A DNA stretch of 64,000 nucleotides, from positions 4,384,507 through 4,448,506 of the forward strand of contig OY718803.1 in assembly GCA_963070105.1 (NCBI GenBank), given 5' to 3'. The position numbers and the translations under genes are program-made. This document shows positions 13,196-25,263 of this stretch, piece by piece; the first letter of the stretch is position 1; each line of letters begins with the position of its first letter. The notes beneath the pieces were generated by a model. It was not told the origin of the DNA. It made no database searches and was given only the letters and a program-made list of their open reading frames with translations. Source of the stretch: Litomosoides sigmodontis (lineage: Eukaryota > Nematoda > Chromadorea > Rhabditida > Onchocercidae).

Positions 13196-16100
13196 ACTAA
13201 CTTCAATCGAACTTTTCAATTAGAAACTGCCTAGAGTGAGTTAAATATGTTGAAGGAATTGAAGCAGTTAGCAGCAGATCATTAAAAATATCAAACAGCT
13301 TCACAGGTTCCTTTGTTACGTTAACACTTATACCTGCAAAACTTTAAAATAATTCAATCTAACACGTTGCTTCAATCTATCGTTGCTTGATTATTTCAGC
13401 ATCTCCTAATTGAGGATCAACCGAGAATAATGGGAAACACTGCAAGGGAAACCCGACATTTCATCTGCTATGACTATCCAGCAAGCCTTCCCTTCCAGTG
13501 TTTTAATCTTAATCGTAGTTCGAAGAACAAAATGTAAACATAACTTTTAATTATCAACAGAGGAATAAAAAGAAACAAAAATTGTGATGCTCTTGTTACC
13601 TAATTACATGGATGATGAAGGGATTACCTACCTTAGCAATAATCAATAAATTAAATCTGTTCTATGGTCAATAGTGGCATTACAAAGAACGTCATCAAAG
13701 CCAGAAGCTTTTCCGCGTTAACAAAAAAATTGCAAAAGTATACGGAATATGCTCGTTCATTCGATTGTCAAAGTCACTATGGCCACCATCCTGAAGGATA
13801 TATACCTGTTCTGACCATGCTATCAGGTGATGGATTCCAAGATAAACTTATTGATGAGATTGACCGGATGAATGAATTCATTACTTGCATTGTAAAATGT
13901 TGTGCTCGTGCTCGTGCTCGTTGTGCTTGAAGATTATCCAGCTACGAAAGATTCGAAGAACATTAGGCTCGACGAGGCTCTTCACGTATTATAACAAAGT
14001 GCAACAACTGCCGATATTTACCAAATTGCTTGATGTTTCATTGCTGTGCACTGCAACAGTGAGGACTGAGCCCAATTCTTCCTCCTTACTTATCTCGTAA
14101 CAACCGCTTCCTGCTCGTTCATCTTTCCGCAACAATGATTCCGCCGTCTTTCCTCGGACAGTGAAAAGACAAAGAACGCATTCCCTCTTCCCTCTAAGCA
14201 TCCACTCATTGAGCTATCATCCTTACTGTGAAATCTCTCAAACTTAATCTACGTGATAAGCTGATGAGATAAATACCTCTAAGTCAAATATTATTATGCA
14301 AGTAACAATATAATAGCATGTGAGACAAAAATGGTTCCCGGAGACAACAAGCAACGAAATCCGTTTAATTACATAATTTCAATCAGTTGGCTGTAACAAT
14401 TCAGTTCATGTCTCGCATGATCTAAATGAATCTTTCATCTTACAGTTAAACGAATGGAAGGCTTTTATTAGCGAGCGAAGAGATGATTCTGAATATGAGT
14501 AATTTAAAGTCTTAATGGTATTCGTAGCCCGAAAAGGTGATACAACCATTTTTAGAGTAAAAAATATGGATAAATGTTGGTTATAGATTGAAACTGAAAA
14601 CCAAGTTACGGCAGATTAACCGAAAGAAATAGTAACTGATGCTCTCTAAATTAAAAGTTATAGTAAACTAAGGCAATAGCAAAATATCACAACTGTAATG
14701 GGAGAGAAATAAACAAAGAAAAAGTACACGTAATTTGAAAATAATACATTCTGCTTCTTCTAAATTGGAATTCCATTATGATCGAGTGCCTGTGCTTCAG
14801 CTTCAACTGATGACTGCATGTGGAAAGTAGACTGTCGTACATTTCACGCACTAATTTTCATAGAGTAATAATGATAGCATCGCTGGGATACATTATCCAT
14901 CCAGCATTGTCTCAAATGTGCCAGCAATAAGATGTGTACTTCAATATTCTTAAAAATGTGGAGGACAAGAAGGAAACTTTTCTTGCTTTCATCTCAACTA
15001 CCAATTCTCATCATTTGCCGGAAGGATGTGAAGTGAGCAAGCAGTCTTTTCTCGATGCGTGAAATCATTCAAGCAGTTCAAGGCGGATGAAAATTATGAG
15101 CCATGCAGAAATTCCCACTGAAAGTAACAACAACATTAAAGGGATTCGGCAAATGAGCTATCAGAGAAGGAAAGAATTATGGAGAAGTGTGTCGTAGAAT
15201 AGCAGCATTTGTAGCATTTGTACCTTTTCAATGATTGCACAACGTGCACATAAGCTTTAAGAAATGACGTCAATTTCTCCATAAAAGTCAATGTGCTTCG
15301 AAATTCCTTCTTCTGCCTTGGCTTTTTTTCCATCTGAAGATTTCCCCCTATTCCATACATGAACTTTTCCCACACTGAAGCATCCAACGGCCGTTTCCCG
15401 GAAGATCAGCTGTTTATATTAAGTGGAAGGGCAGGATGTCAGAGTTAAAGAAACATCACTCCTCTCCTCTCTCGCATACGTGTTGAATGAACAATTGAAG
15501 CTGTAGAATGTAGTTCGTTGCAAAAATGATCGAATAAATCGATGAATATGGGAAAGTATGGAGCTATTACTATGAACGGAGGAAGTGGCGGAATACAGGC
15601 AACCGATTATACCAGGTCCAATACACAGCTTCAATGAGCAATAACGCTCATTGAAAGTACATTTCGAGCTAAATAGCCGGCAGAGACAGTAGGATCGAGC
15701 AGCACAGCATGGCGTACTTAGCACATCAAAATGAATAAAACATACTAGTTGAATACTTAGTATTGCGATAATAGGCGTCGTCCTCGTCGTCGTCATCCTC
15801 ATTAGCTATAATGTCTGCCGGTATCATGAGCTAACTAAATTTGCAGCATGCCAAGGAGCAGTGACAGCTGAGCTGCAAAGCAAAATCAAACCTCAGCTGA
15901 GGTGTAATGAATGAGAGGAAAGATGATGATAAGTTGAAGTTACATAGGAGATGACGCAGAAATGATGGAGCAACAGCACTAAGAACCACGCAAGCGTCAT
16001 GTGATTCTCGACAGTTGGATGAGACCCTCAAATCAGCCGTTCAAAAAGATTGCTTGTGTCGAGAGGGGCTATGGAAAATGGGAAGAAGAGAGAGGAAGGG

Positions 16101-17309
16101 TGAGGGCAAATTTTTAGTGCAAGCTCAATTTTCCGCAAGTAAAATCCGAGCAGACAACGCCGATAACTACTGGTGACATTTACACACACACACACACCTA
16201 CGAGAAGTGATGGTGATGGGCTGACGCTGGAAGGAAGCGCTTTATTAATGGCTTCTGCTCTGGAATTTCAAATGAAATGATTTCCTATATTCGGTGATTG
16301 GGATCAGGCGCAAAGCTAACAGTGACGATGAGTTAACTGAAGCACAAGTGGATCACTGTGACTCAGTGCTTTCCAGCAATGGATCCAACCACATTTTTAA
16401 TTTATTTGTTTATACATACACACACACACACACACACTGACAACAGCCTTAGCCTTAGCTTCTTCATTGCTTCTGAAAAGATTCCTTCGTCATCACATCC
16501 TGACACCTCAATCACCTTCCCCTCATTTGCATTAAGTAAATGCTGCCTAAAAAGATTGCCATCATTTCTGTTTGTGAATCAGTCAATCAATGCAAGTGAC
16601 ACCTACCCAAAATGGAAGTTATGATGAAATGGAATTGGTTTAAAATTCAGTTTTTTCACACCCTGCTTGCTAATCCTTCCATTTTCATTAGCGATTAATT
16701 CACCTATTGTGGTGTGCTGTTGGCACCAAATTTGTCTCTTCCAAACTTTCAAAAATAAATGCAAATAGTTTTGTTAATGAAAAAAGGGTCATTTATAGGA
16801 AATTTGTGGACTTTGATGGTCGAAGACGAATTGCATTACATTGCACAAGACAGAAAACAAACCATACTCACCAATATTTCATTTAAATCGATAGAAATAA
16901 TTTCCGATAATGCTCTCCCACTAACCGGAAGCATGCAACCTCAAACGCTTGCTGGATCTCAAACGGCTCCTACGCTTGTAAGTTTCACGTAAATTACCTT
17001 TCATTCAATAGGACAGGAAAGAATTAGCCGTAGAATAGCTCCTTTTAGAGAATGGCAATGCTTACGCTATGCTGAGGTGTGGAAACAGTGTTGGATTAGT
17101 TAAACAGAAAATAAGTGAAGACCGTTTAACAGGGCGACAGGCGGAATTGATGATAACCTATGGAATGCGTGGAAGAAGGAAGTTGAGAACGACGAGTCGA
17201 AATAGCAGAATGCAAGAGCAGCAAGCATCGCCAATATCACGGTCGGCAACGAAGTTAGTTGATGACGTCGTTAGAACAGCTACTATCATCACGGACGGCA
17301 CACGGCACC

Positions 17310-17310
<1 letters not shown>

Positions 17311-17341
<31 letters not shown>
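17311..17341 (+). repeat. (AC)n microsatellite
   Basis: Uninterrupted AC dinucleotides over about 31 bases in the mef-2 upstream region. Confidence 0.9.
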
Positions 17342-17344
<3 letters not shown>

Positions 17345-18916
17345 CACCAACACTAACTCATTGTTACACATGACAAATAAACGTATGCAAAGATGCATTT
17401 CAGTGTCGGTTATCGGTTACGTGACAATTACACTTGCTGAGGCAACGTAAGTGGGCCTAAATGGTGAAGGTGCCGTTTGCTAGTCTCACTCTGCCTATTT
17501 CATCTTCCATCCGTTTATTACTGTGGTGTTACGTATGCTATCGGTTGGAGATGGTTCACTTCCTCCTCCCCCTCCTTCCCTCCTATACCGCTATTTGTGA
17601 TTACGTGATGACACAAACATTAGAGGAATTAATTAATTAGATATGTCCAGAATGAGTAGTATTCTGATAGAACGAGATTTTCCATGAGTTCTCGGAATAG
17701 ACATTCGCAATGAGAAATGTTAAGAGACCTTCCATACGATCACCAACTAGATCAGAGATCACGGATTTTCGAAGAGCAATATGCGACGGTGAATTGAAGA
17801 CCTAATGAAATCAGTTTACCTAATTCAGTCGGAGGGATAACATCCCACTGCGAAATACCAATATGTAAAAGGGTGAAGAGATGCGCGGTAAGAAGCAATT
17901 TCAACGCTAATTCATAAACGATCGCTCAATAAACCAATAAGCAATGTGAACAGAGAACAGTCCTACTACTACCCTGTTAAATCTTTTGTACCTTTTGGAA
18001 TTAATGAAAAATGCTGGTTCAAACTGGAAAGAGTCTCAAATGAAAATTTAACAATGTGAAGTAAAGCTGGAATTCCTTCAGAAATAATTTTTATTCCGTA
18101 ACCGAAGTACACTTATCATACACCAATCGTTGTCAAAGAATGCACTGATATAACACTTCGACATGATAACTCCTTGCATAATTGTAGTTTAAAAGTCTTT
18201 CGATTTAAAACTTAAAGCCTCTTCATTGTTTGTTGTGAAGGGAAAAAGGATTTAACAGGAATTACAGGAGAGCACTCACTCAAAAACTTCGATCGATTTT
18301 GAGAGAATGCAGTAAATGTACAATTTCAAAAAGACTACATTCCTCTTGTAAATAAATAATGAAATCGTAGCACTCTCAAAGTGTTTCTTTCGTCATTTCC
18401 ACGCTAAAGTAAACAGCGACACACAGAATTTCTCTGCGTCAGAATTTCCTGCACTTCCAAAACACACATACGTAAGCAGTCATCACGCACTACTCACTTC
18501 TTCTTGCACCTTCACTTAGACAGCTAGACGATAGCACTTTGAAGCCCAGACGATGGCAACAGTTCGCTGTTCGGATGAGCAAGCCTAGGCTGATTCACTC
18601 GCTCACTTATCTTCAGAATGAATTAAGACCTAATTCACGTATGCACGGTGTAACTCTGTCACTCAACTCAACACAGTTACAAAATGATGCACACAGCGAC
18701 GGAGCAACAGCCTGTCTCCCCGCTGGATTATACCTCTCTGAGGAAATATCACTCACTTGCCTTAGCACTCATTTGCACTTTCGCTCGAAAATAGAAATGC
18801 AAGAAAAAATTGAACACTTAAGAAAAGCAAGCTTCCCTTGAATGGATGATAATTCCGCCTCATTCTCATTAGGAAAAGTCTCCTGCGCACACTCACATAG
18901 ACAAATACTCACATAC

Positions 18917-18969
18917 ACACACACACACACACATACAGAGAAAGAGATAGAGAGAGAGAGAGAGAGAGA
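18917..18969 (+). repeat. Compound (AC)n-(GA)n microsatellite
   Basis: An AC run followed within about ten bases by an AG/GA run. Confidence 0.9.
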
Positions 18970-20001
18970 GGTGTAATTTGCAAGAAAGGAAACAATTTAA
19001 AATTTAAGATAATATTAATAATGAAAGGAATGGATGTATTTAGCTTAAATTTAATCAGTCGCCCTCCTATGGCTCCCTCCAATTCAGTGGTGTGAAAATG
19101 GGAGCCTTCCAAATGCATCTCAACTCACACGTAGGTCACCTAGAAGTCCAATACTGGGAAGTAATAATGGCCGACAGATATGAATGATGGGAGCAGCAGC
19201 GTTGCCATGGTCTTTCGAATTAAGAGCAAGTGGGTGAGAGGTTCAGGCGGCTGTTGTGTGTGATGCAAAGAGATATGTCGATCCGATAGACTGGGTGGTG
19301 GACGACGGGTGAGGATGAGGAAGCTGGCAGCAAAGGGTTAGATTAGAAGGAAGGAAATTTCAGAGGTGAGTTACCTGCTCTCTTCTCACCGTTCACATCG
19401 ACACGGAAGTTACCTGAATGAACATGTGAGTACCTTGGTATCGTCGGTGTGTCTTATCACCGAACAACTTACCACTCCATTAACGGTACTCGCACTTGCA
19501 TTAGCCACGATAGAAATGGAAATGATAACAATCAGCATAATCATTCCGCAACTAACACTCTTCCTTCTTCAATAAATGAAATGAAAAAGTTAAAATGTAA
19601 AATTCACGTGCAATTACTTACTTACATTCACTCATCTTCCACGTTTTCTTCATCCATGTGGATAAACATTTTCGTAGCGCCACTTCAGCTGAATGGTTAA
19701 ACTGCGGGCAAAATTTAAAATTTAAATGGTTGCTGGGCGGCTCTTTGATGTGTGGTAGGATAGGTGTATCCCTGGGGTCGATATTTTAGTCTTTGCACTA
19801 CTTTGACCTTTTACTACTCATCAAGCAACTTGACCTTGTTAAATTGTCAGCTCTTGTGTGCGAGATTTTATCAAAAGTTGTTGCTAGATAATTTCATTAT
19901 CAGTTCGCTCATGAAGTGGTACCTCATAGTATCCCGATTATGCTTCAAATCATTTTTCTCTAACTGCTTCATTCTTCTTAGAAAGGAAACGACAATTGCA
20001 G

Positions 20002-23000
20002 ATGGATATGAGCGGAGATGATAAAGAAAACAAGGAAACTGAGACGAGGAAATATTCAGCGGAACGATGTTCTGATAAAAAGATGCATCAATGCAATGAT
20101 GAACTAATTTCCAGTGAAGTTAGAGATTTTGTTCGGGAAGTGGTCGAAGCCGTAGCGTACACTGTAAGTACAAATATAATATTTTTATATCTCGTTTCCC
20201 GAAAAAATTTAGAGAGCTGAATTCTACTCGTGAAGTATGTCTCCTGATTTACTGAAGTGAATTACTGAAGGAGCCTCCAGCAATTACCCTTAAATCTAGA
20301 CACCAGTAAAGTTACTGTTAATCTATGATTAAATTTTCAAACTACATTATGCGTTGTCACAACCTTGGCCACAACTTTTCCACATTACAGACAAGTTGTG
20401 TCCAAGGTTATGATGACGCATAAAAAACCAATTTGTAGACAGGAAGTATTTTGTAATATTTTATAATGTGCAATGTCATTTAATGAACGTGAAGTTTTCA
20501 GCTCGATCGTCTGAAAACTTCGTATAGGAGTGGGAAACGAACCCGTGATGAGGTATGGATTTTCAAAATGTCTCAAGGAATTTGAAGGTTATGGCAGAAA
20601 GCGTGAACTTGAGCAGATGTTGTCAAATTCTCTTTTAAAGCTTTTTAATTTGGTTTCACATGTGGTTGGAAAACTAAGCAATAAACTATCTAATAATTTC
20701 CTTATAATCCCCTGCAATTGTCTATATCTTTTAGATAATTGAAATAAGTGATACCGACTCTACTGAAAGTACTCGAAAAAAAGTGGCACATGAATCTGCA
20801 AGTCGATATCGAAAAGTAACTGTAAAACAGTTAGCAGAACAAGAAAAAAGGATGGGAGAACGGAAAAGGATTGCTGCAGAAAAGATGGTGAAATAAAAAT
20901 TCAAATCCGTTTTTTCGAAGATTTTTACACTAAGTCCAACTAATTGATAGGAGATTATCATCTATAGATGTTCACATGTTTTATGTGTCTGTTCCTTTTA
21001 AAGGAGTGAATTTATGTCTGATTGAACTTTTAGTTTGGACGTTGGACTAGGAAATAATTCATTGCAGTTCATCAGTAACTCTGATATCTTTCTTTTTACA
21101 CTTGGAACTGTCGACAGCTGCTGTGTAACACTTCTAACTGTTGAATTTATTTAGAAAAATCGCAAAGCTGTCGTAGAAGAAAAAAGGCTGAAAAAAGAAC
21201 AAGCGCAGAAGTATCATTTTCTCGTTAATCTTTTCGAACTAATATTAACAGTTCATTCATGGATGGAACCTAGTTATCTATCTTTCCTGAAGAAGCTGAG
21301 ATGTACAAGAAAGATCCTAAAATTGCAGGGAAAGAGAGAGACGAAAAGCAGAACGAGAAGAACGGAGGAAAAAGAAGTGTAGGGAGAAGGAGCGAAGGCG
21401 GAAAGAGGAAGAAGAAAAGAAAGAGCGAAGAAGAATGGAGGAGGAAGTCAGGAGGCAAAAGAAGGAGAAAGAAGAAGAAGAGCGTAGAAAAAGGCGAAGA
21501 GACGAAGAAGAAAGACGTGAAAGTAAGAGGAAAAAGGAGGAGGTGAATTAAAGTGATTTTGTCTAATATGTTTTGTCTAAGAAAACAACTGATTATTTAT
21601 AACATATATATATATATATATATAGCTCTTGTTTCTCATTTTAGGCAGTAGAGCTTAAAAAGAAACGTCAGTCAGATCGTTTTCTCGCTTTTTTTGATAA
21701 GAGAAGAAAAACAAGAGAATCTGAAGCAGTGCGAACGTCATCAGTGCTTAATGTCTTACCGTTTTTCTGCAAGCAAGGAGTGTCGCTTGCGCCAATGTTT
21801 CGACGCAAACCTTTATCGAAAGAAGTTCATGACAACTTACTAGTGGAAGTGCAACCAGTCGTTTGTTTTAACATGATCATCACGTTTATTCCGAGTTATT
21901 TTGTCTGAAAACGTTAATATTTAGTTCCTTAAGCGCAACACTTACTTTTTATACTTAGCTCATAAATTGTTATTGATTGATTAATTGCAGGAGAAGCTAT
22001 ATTTGTCAACGGTTAAACCTCGTGCAGTTGAGAAAGTGTTAGTTTTCCTCAGTTTTTATTGTTCTGCATTGTTTTCCTTCATAGCCCAGCCTTATCTTCC
22101 GTTATTTAGAGTTTTTAAGCGGTAAATCTGACATGAATGTGTCAGATAACACTTAGTATTATATAGCAAGTTGAAGAACCGATATGTAGACAAACAAATT
22201 TATTGAGATTCGGTTAGTTAGTGCACAAAACGCTGGTTTGCTTAAATCCACTGTTTGAACAGCGTTATATCAAACTTCATATGCAGTGTAAGGATATCAG
22301 CAATTTATGTAGTTTTATTCCTTTTAAAACAAATCATATTTATCAGTTTCTTTCAGTAGGCGAAATCGGGCGAAACTATTTCAATTTCACGATAACTGGA
22401 GGCCTCCTTATTATGGCACGTGGAGGAAACGAAGCACTATTATAACAGGCAGGAGACCTTTCGCCAAAGACACAGAGGTATTTTTGCGTCTATTTAAAAT
22501 TGATTTCATAATTTCCGAATTCTTAATTTTAGCCTGTTTTATTTTCAATAAACGAAAATATTGCATCTACTTTACCTTGTAGGCATTAGACTATGAAGTG
22601 GATTCAGACGAGGAATGGGAAGTTCCAGAAGGTGATGACTGCGATGAAATCACAATGAGTGAAGAAGAGGTGTTTTCAAGTTTAGATGGTTGTTAGTTAA
22701 TAAATGTTTTGCTAAGCTTACAAAAAAATCCTTGCTATTGTAACTGAACTATCTCTCCGTCATTGCCAAGAACTTGGTCGACGAGTTAATTGTTTAGTAT
22801 TACAGGATGTATACGAAATTCATAATCGCTGATGTTTTTTTGGAAGTGCCATATTTTATGCATTTTGATTTATTCTAATGAAGTTGCAACATCCCTACCA
22901 TTATAATGCAAATCTTGCTAATAATAAATTCCGAGATTTCTGAATTTTTCAGGATTCTGATCAATCAAGTGATGATGATGGCTTTATTGTACAGCATGGA

Positions 23001-23925
23001 TATCTATCGGAAGGTGAGGGCGAAGATGAGCAAGATCGTCTTGAGCGTCGTGAAGACTCTGATAAACGTGCACAACGTCTCAGAGCTATGGTAAATTCAT
23101 TGATTATGGACTTTTGATTTGATTGATGCAGAGCTATTATCTTACTGATCTTATCATGAATTTTGATTAGTGCAATTTTACAAAATTTCTAATTGACAAT
23201 TGTTATGTTTCGAGGGATCACAATCTTTTTTAACTGTAAATTGCAAATGAGGCAGTCATTAACAGTTAATATCGTGATATATTTGTTGGACTTGGGAAGG
23301 TCTAAATCGTTTAAAACTAAATTTAAAATTTTATTCTTTAATCAATTGTTTCTTATTGCTTCTATTGTTGTATGCATAAGTATCGGAAATACATACGGTT
23401 ATTAAAAAATTTTGCTTTAACAGAATAGTTAGCGGTATAGATTTCAAAAATTCTAATGATTCGGTTTTTGAAAGCGGTACTGAATAAGTTATGAATAAGC
23501 TATTATTGAAGGTATCTTAGGAAAGAAACGTCGTGTTACGAATTCAAGTTTTATCGGTTTTTTAAATAGGGACTTGGTCCTCACATATTTGAATGCAATC
23601 ATGAATTTCGAGAATGGTATAGACCTAAACTAGAAGAAAGGCATTAGCTTATAGGTTCACACCGCAACGATTTCAGTAATTTCAGGCGAATGAATGGAAC
23701 CGTAGTCTTGAACAAAAATCGAAGAAGTTTAACAAACCCTTAATTCCAATTTTATGGGGCCCTCACTTTAAACTGCCAACGAAGGGTGTTCCTAAGGAAG
23801 TGGAAGAAGCCGTGTTTTTCGAATATTCGGATGACGATGATGATACTGGCGATTATTATGGTGATAACGATAGTGATGAGAGCAGTAACAGTTGTCACGA
23901 TGATGACATTTATGTGGAGGATTGA
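20002..23925 (+). CDS. chaf-1: Chromatin assembly factor 1 large subunit (CHAF1A / p150)
   Basis: Ten exons give 476 residues: 20002-20163, 20735-20887, 21155-21210, 21329-21542, 21645-21857, 21991-22037, 22357-22477, 22583-22669, 22953-23090 and 23686-23925. CAF-1 deposits newly made H3-H4 on DNA at replication forks. Residues about 125-195 form the K/E/R-rich KER helix. They are followed by a PCNA-binding-like element SDRFLAFF (205-212). The signature block is LFQFHDNWRPPYYGTWRKRS, then LDYEVDSDEEWE and an acidic ED stretch, then DDDGFIVQHGYLSEGEGE. The protein ends soon after an acidic tail and has no room for the C-terminal winged-helix region of vertebrate p150. The exon 5 donor (after VQP) is the least certain; a site nine bases upstream also fits. 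A TTGCAG directly before the ATG suggests trans-splicing. KER and signature block make the identity secure. Confidence 0.92.
20347..20423 (+). repeat. 31-bp stem hairpin within chaf-1 intron 1
   Basis: Arms 20347-20377 and 20393-20423 pair over 31 positions, with two G-U wobbles and two mismatches in RNA, around a 15-base loop. The 77-base size and imperfect stem resemble a miRNA precursor or a small MITE relic. A second, smaller hairpin (11-bp perfect stem, 20491-20501 with 20511-20521) lies 70 bases further on. Confidence 0.75.
21603..21624 (+). repeat. (TA)n run in chaf-1 intron 4
   Basis: A short alternating TA tract between exons 4 and 5. Confidence 0.85.
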
Positions 23926-25253
23926 GAGGATAATCGTTTATGAAATCGGATACTGTAGGAATGCTAAATATTTTCATATCCGATAGGGAAATCTTAGCAA
24001 ATTAATCAGTTATCTTCAGAATTCAGTGCATAGTGTATATATATATATATATATAAGGTTGCAAGGAATTTTTTGGTTTTTTCAGTGATCATGTAGATTT
24101 AAAAATAATGGAATGTGTTGGCTAAAAAACCCTATCTTCTTGTGTTGTAAATGTTTATTTCTTTCCGTTTTTTGGTTTATCATAGATGCAGTACGGAAAC
24201 GGCATTTTCCTTGAAGAGTAATAGAAAATACATACAGAGTGGCAAGTTTTATTTTAAGGCATAGATTTATCAAACATCTTTTTATAGCATTCGTAGTGCG
24301 GATATCGTTTTTCGGAATCTATGTTGAAAAATTGAGCTGTTGAAACTCTCCGTAAGTTTTCCGATTGTCACATGTTTTCGTGATTTTATACTTGTTTGTT
24401 GATTTTTAGCTGTTTTGGTTCCGAGTGCACTTTATAAAAATCTGCAATGCTTGAAATTATCCATAATTGCTTAGACAACCATCAAGCTGGCTGTTGTTCT
24501 GTCATTCTAATTCAAGCAACATGCTATATCCAAAAAGGGGTGTTCGAATTATATCGTCTTCAAGTTTTGCAATCGCATTTCATATGCAGTGGATGAAAAT
24601 CCTAATTTTTTTTCACAGAAAAGGTATCTTGAGAGTGATGTGCACATTGAATGTCAAGGTCAAGTATTAATGGGAATGTTCATTGATCAAGATGAAAATT
24701 TGCAAAATAAGTAGGAAATATTTTGCCGCCATAGCAAGTGTTGGACATAAAACGGTAATAAATGCCCAAAGCCTGATCCATTTGTTTTTTAGATTACTCT
24801 GGAACGTGTGTGCTGCATGTAAGTGAGGAGACGCAAGTACATAACTGGAAGGAGTGAGAGGTCAGGTGTTAACAAAAATGTGATTATATCAGTTTGGAGA
24901 GTCAACAATATATACACGTATTTAGGCAGGAATGTTAAATTTTTCAATATTTTTATGACAAAATCTCAGCAGAATGGCCAGTCTTAGCAAATTTTCATCT
25001 TCAGTATTCAGTGTGGATAAATAAATAACACACGTGTCAAGAATTTTTTTGGCTTTTTTCGATGAGTATTGGTACAGCTTTAGGGAATGCATGGATGTAT
25101 CGATTAACAAATCCATTTTGTTTTGTAAACCTTCGTTTCCTTTTCATTCTTCTGATTCATTGTAGATAAGCGGAAGCTGTGTACATGGTAGTGAGAATAG
25201 GCAGATGTAGGGATTGGTCAGGACACAGGTCATCCCGGATAAGTTATTTTTAG
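23926..25253. other. chaf-1 3' region with a diverged direct duplication
   Basis: No further exon was recognised. A TA run lies at about 24035-24055. Segments starting at 23957 and 24928 share an ordered series of similar words: AGGAATG-TAAAT, TCTTAGCAAATT, TCTTCAG-ATTCAGTG and a GAATTTTTTGG-TTTTTTC block. This points to an old direct duplication of roughly 150-200 bases. The region ends with TTATTTTTAG (25244-25253), a good trans-splice acceptor for the next gene. Confidence 0.5.
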
Positions 25254-25263
25254 AATTTCACTA

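Larger units (their letters stand above)
13196..20001. promoter_or_regulatory. 6.8 kb divergent upstream region of mef-2 and chaf-1, microsatellite-rich
   Basis: This is one of the longest stretches without a supported exon. It holds CA/AC runs near 16174-16197, 16416-16438, 17311-17341 and 18917-18936, and a GA run at about 18946-18969. A short TGCTCG hexamer array lies near 13903-13922. Open frames at 13664-13930 (88 codons, plus) and 15419-15802 (127 codons, minus) have no recognised similarity or splice context. Given the position, cis-regulation of mef-2 or untranslated first exons are likely contents (inference). Confidence 0.4.

Noticed and set aside
13664..13930. 88-codon plus-strand open frame with plausible amino-acid composition
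   Set aside because: No similarity recognised, no splice or promoter context, and length is within chance for 64 kb; left as intergenic.
15419..15802. 127-codon minus-strand open frame in the mef-2 upstream region
   Set aside because: Thr/Ser/Cys-rich without a domain or splice support; likely chance, though untranslated mef-2 exons could overlap.
21301..21546. 81-codon highly basic Lys/Arg/Gly open frame
   Set aside because: The true KER exon of chaf-1 (21329-21542) reads the same bases in another frame that has the expected E/K/R helix and consistent splice phases.
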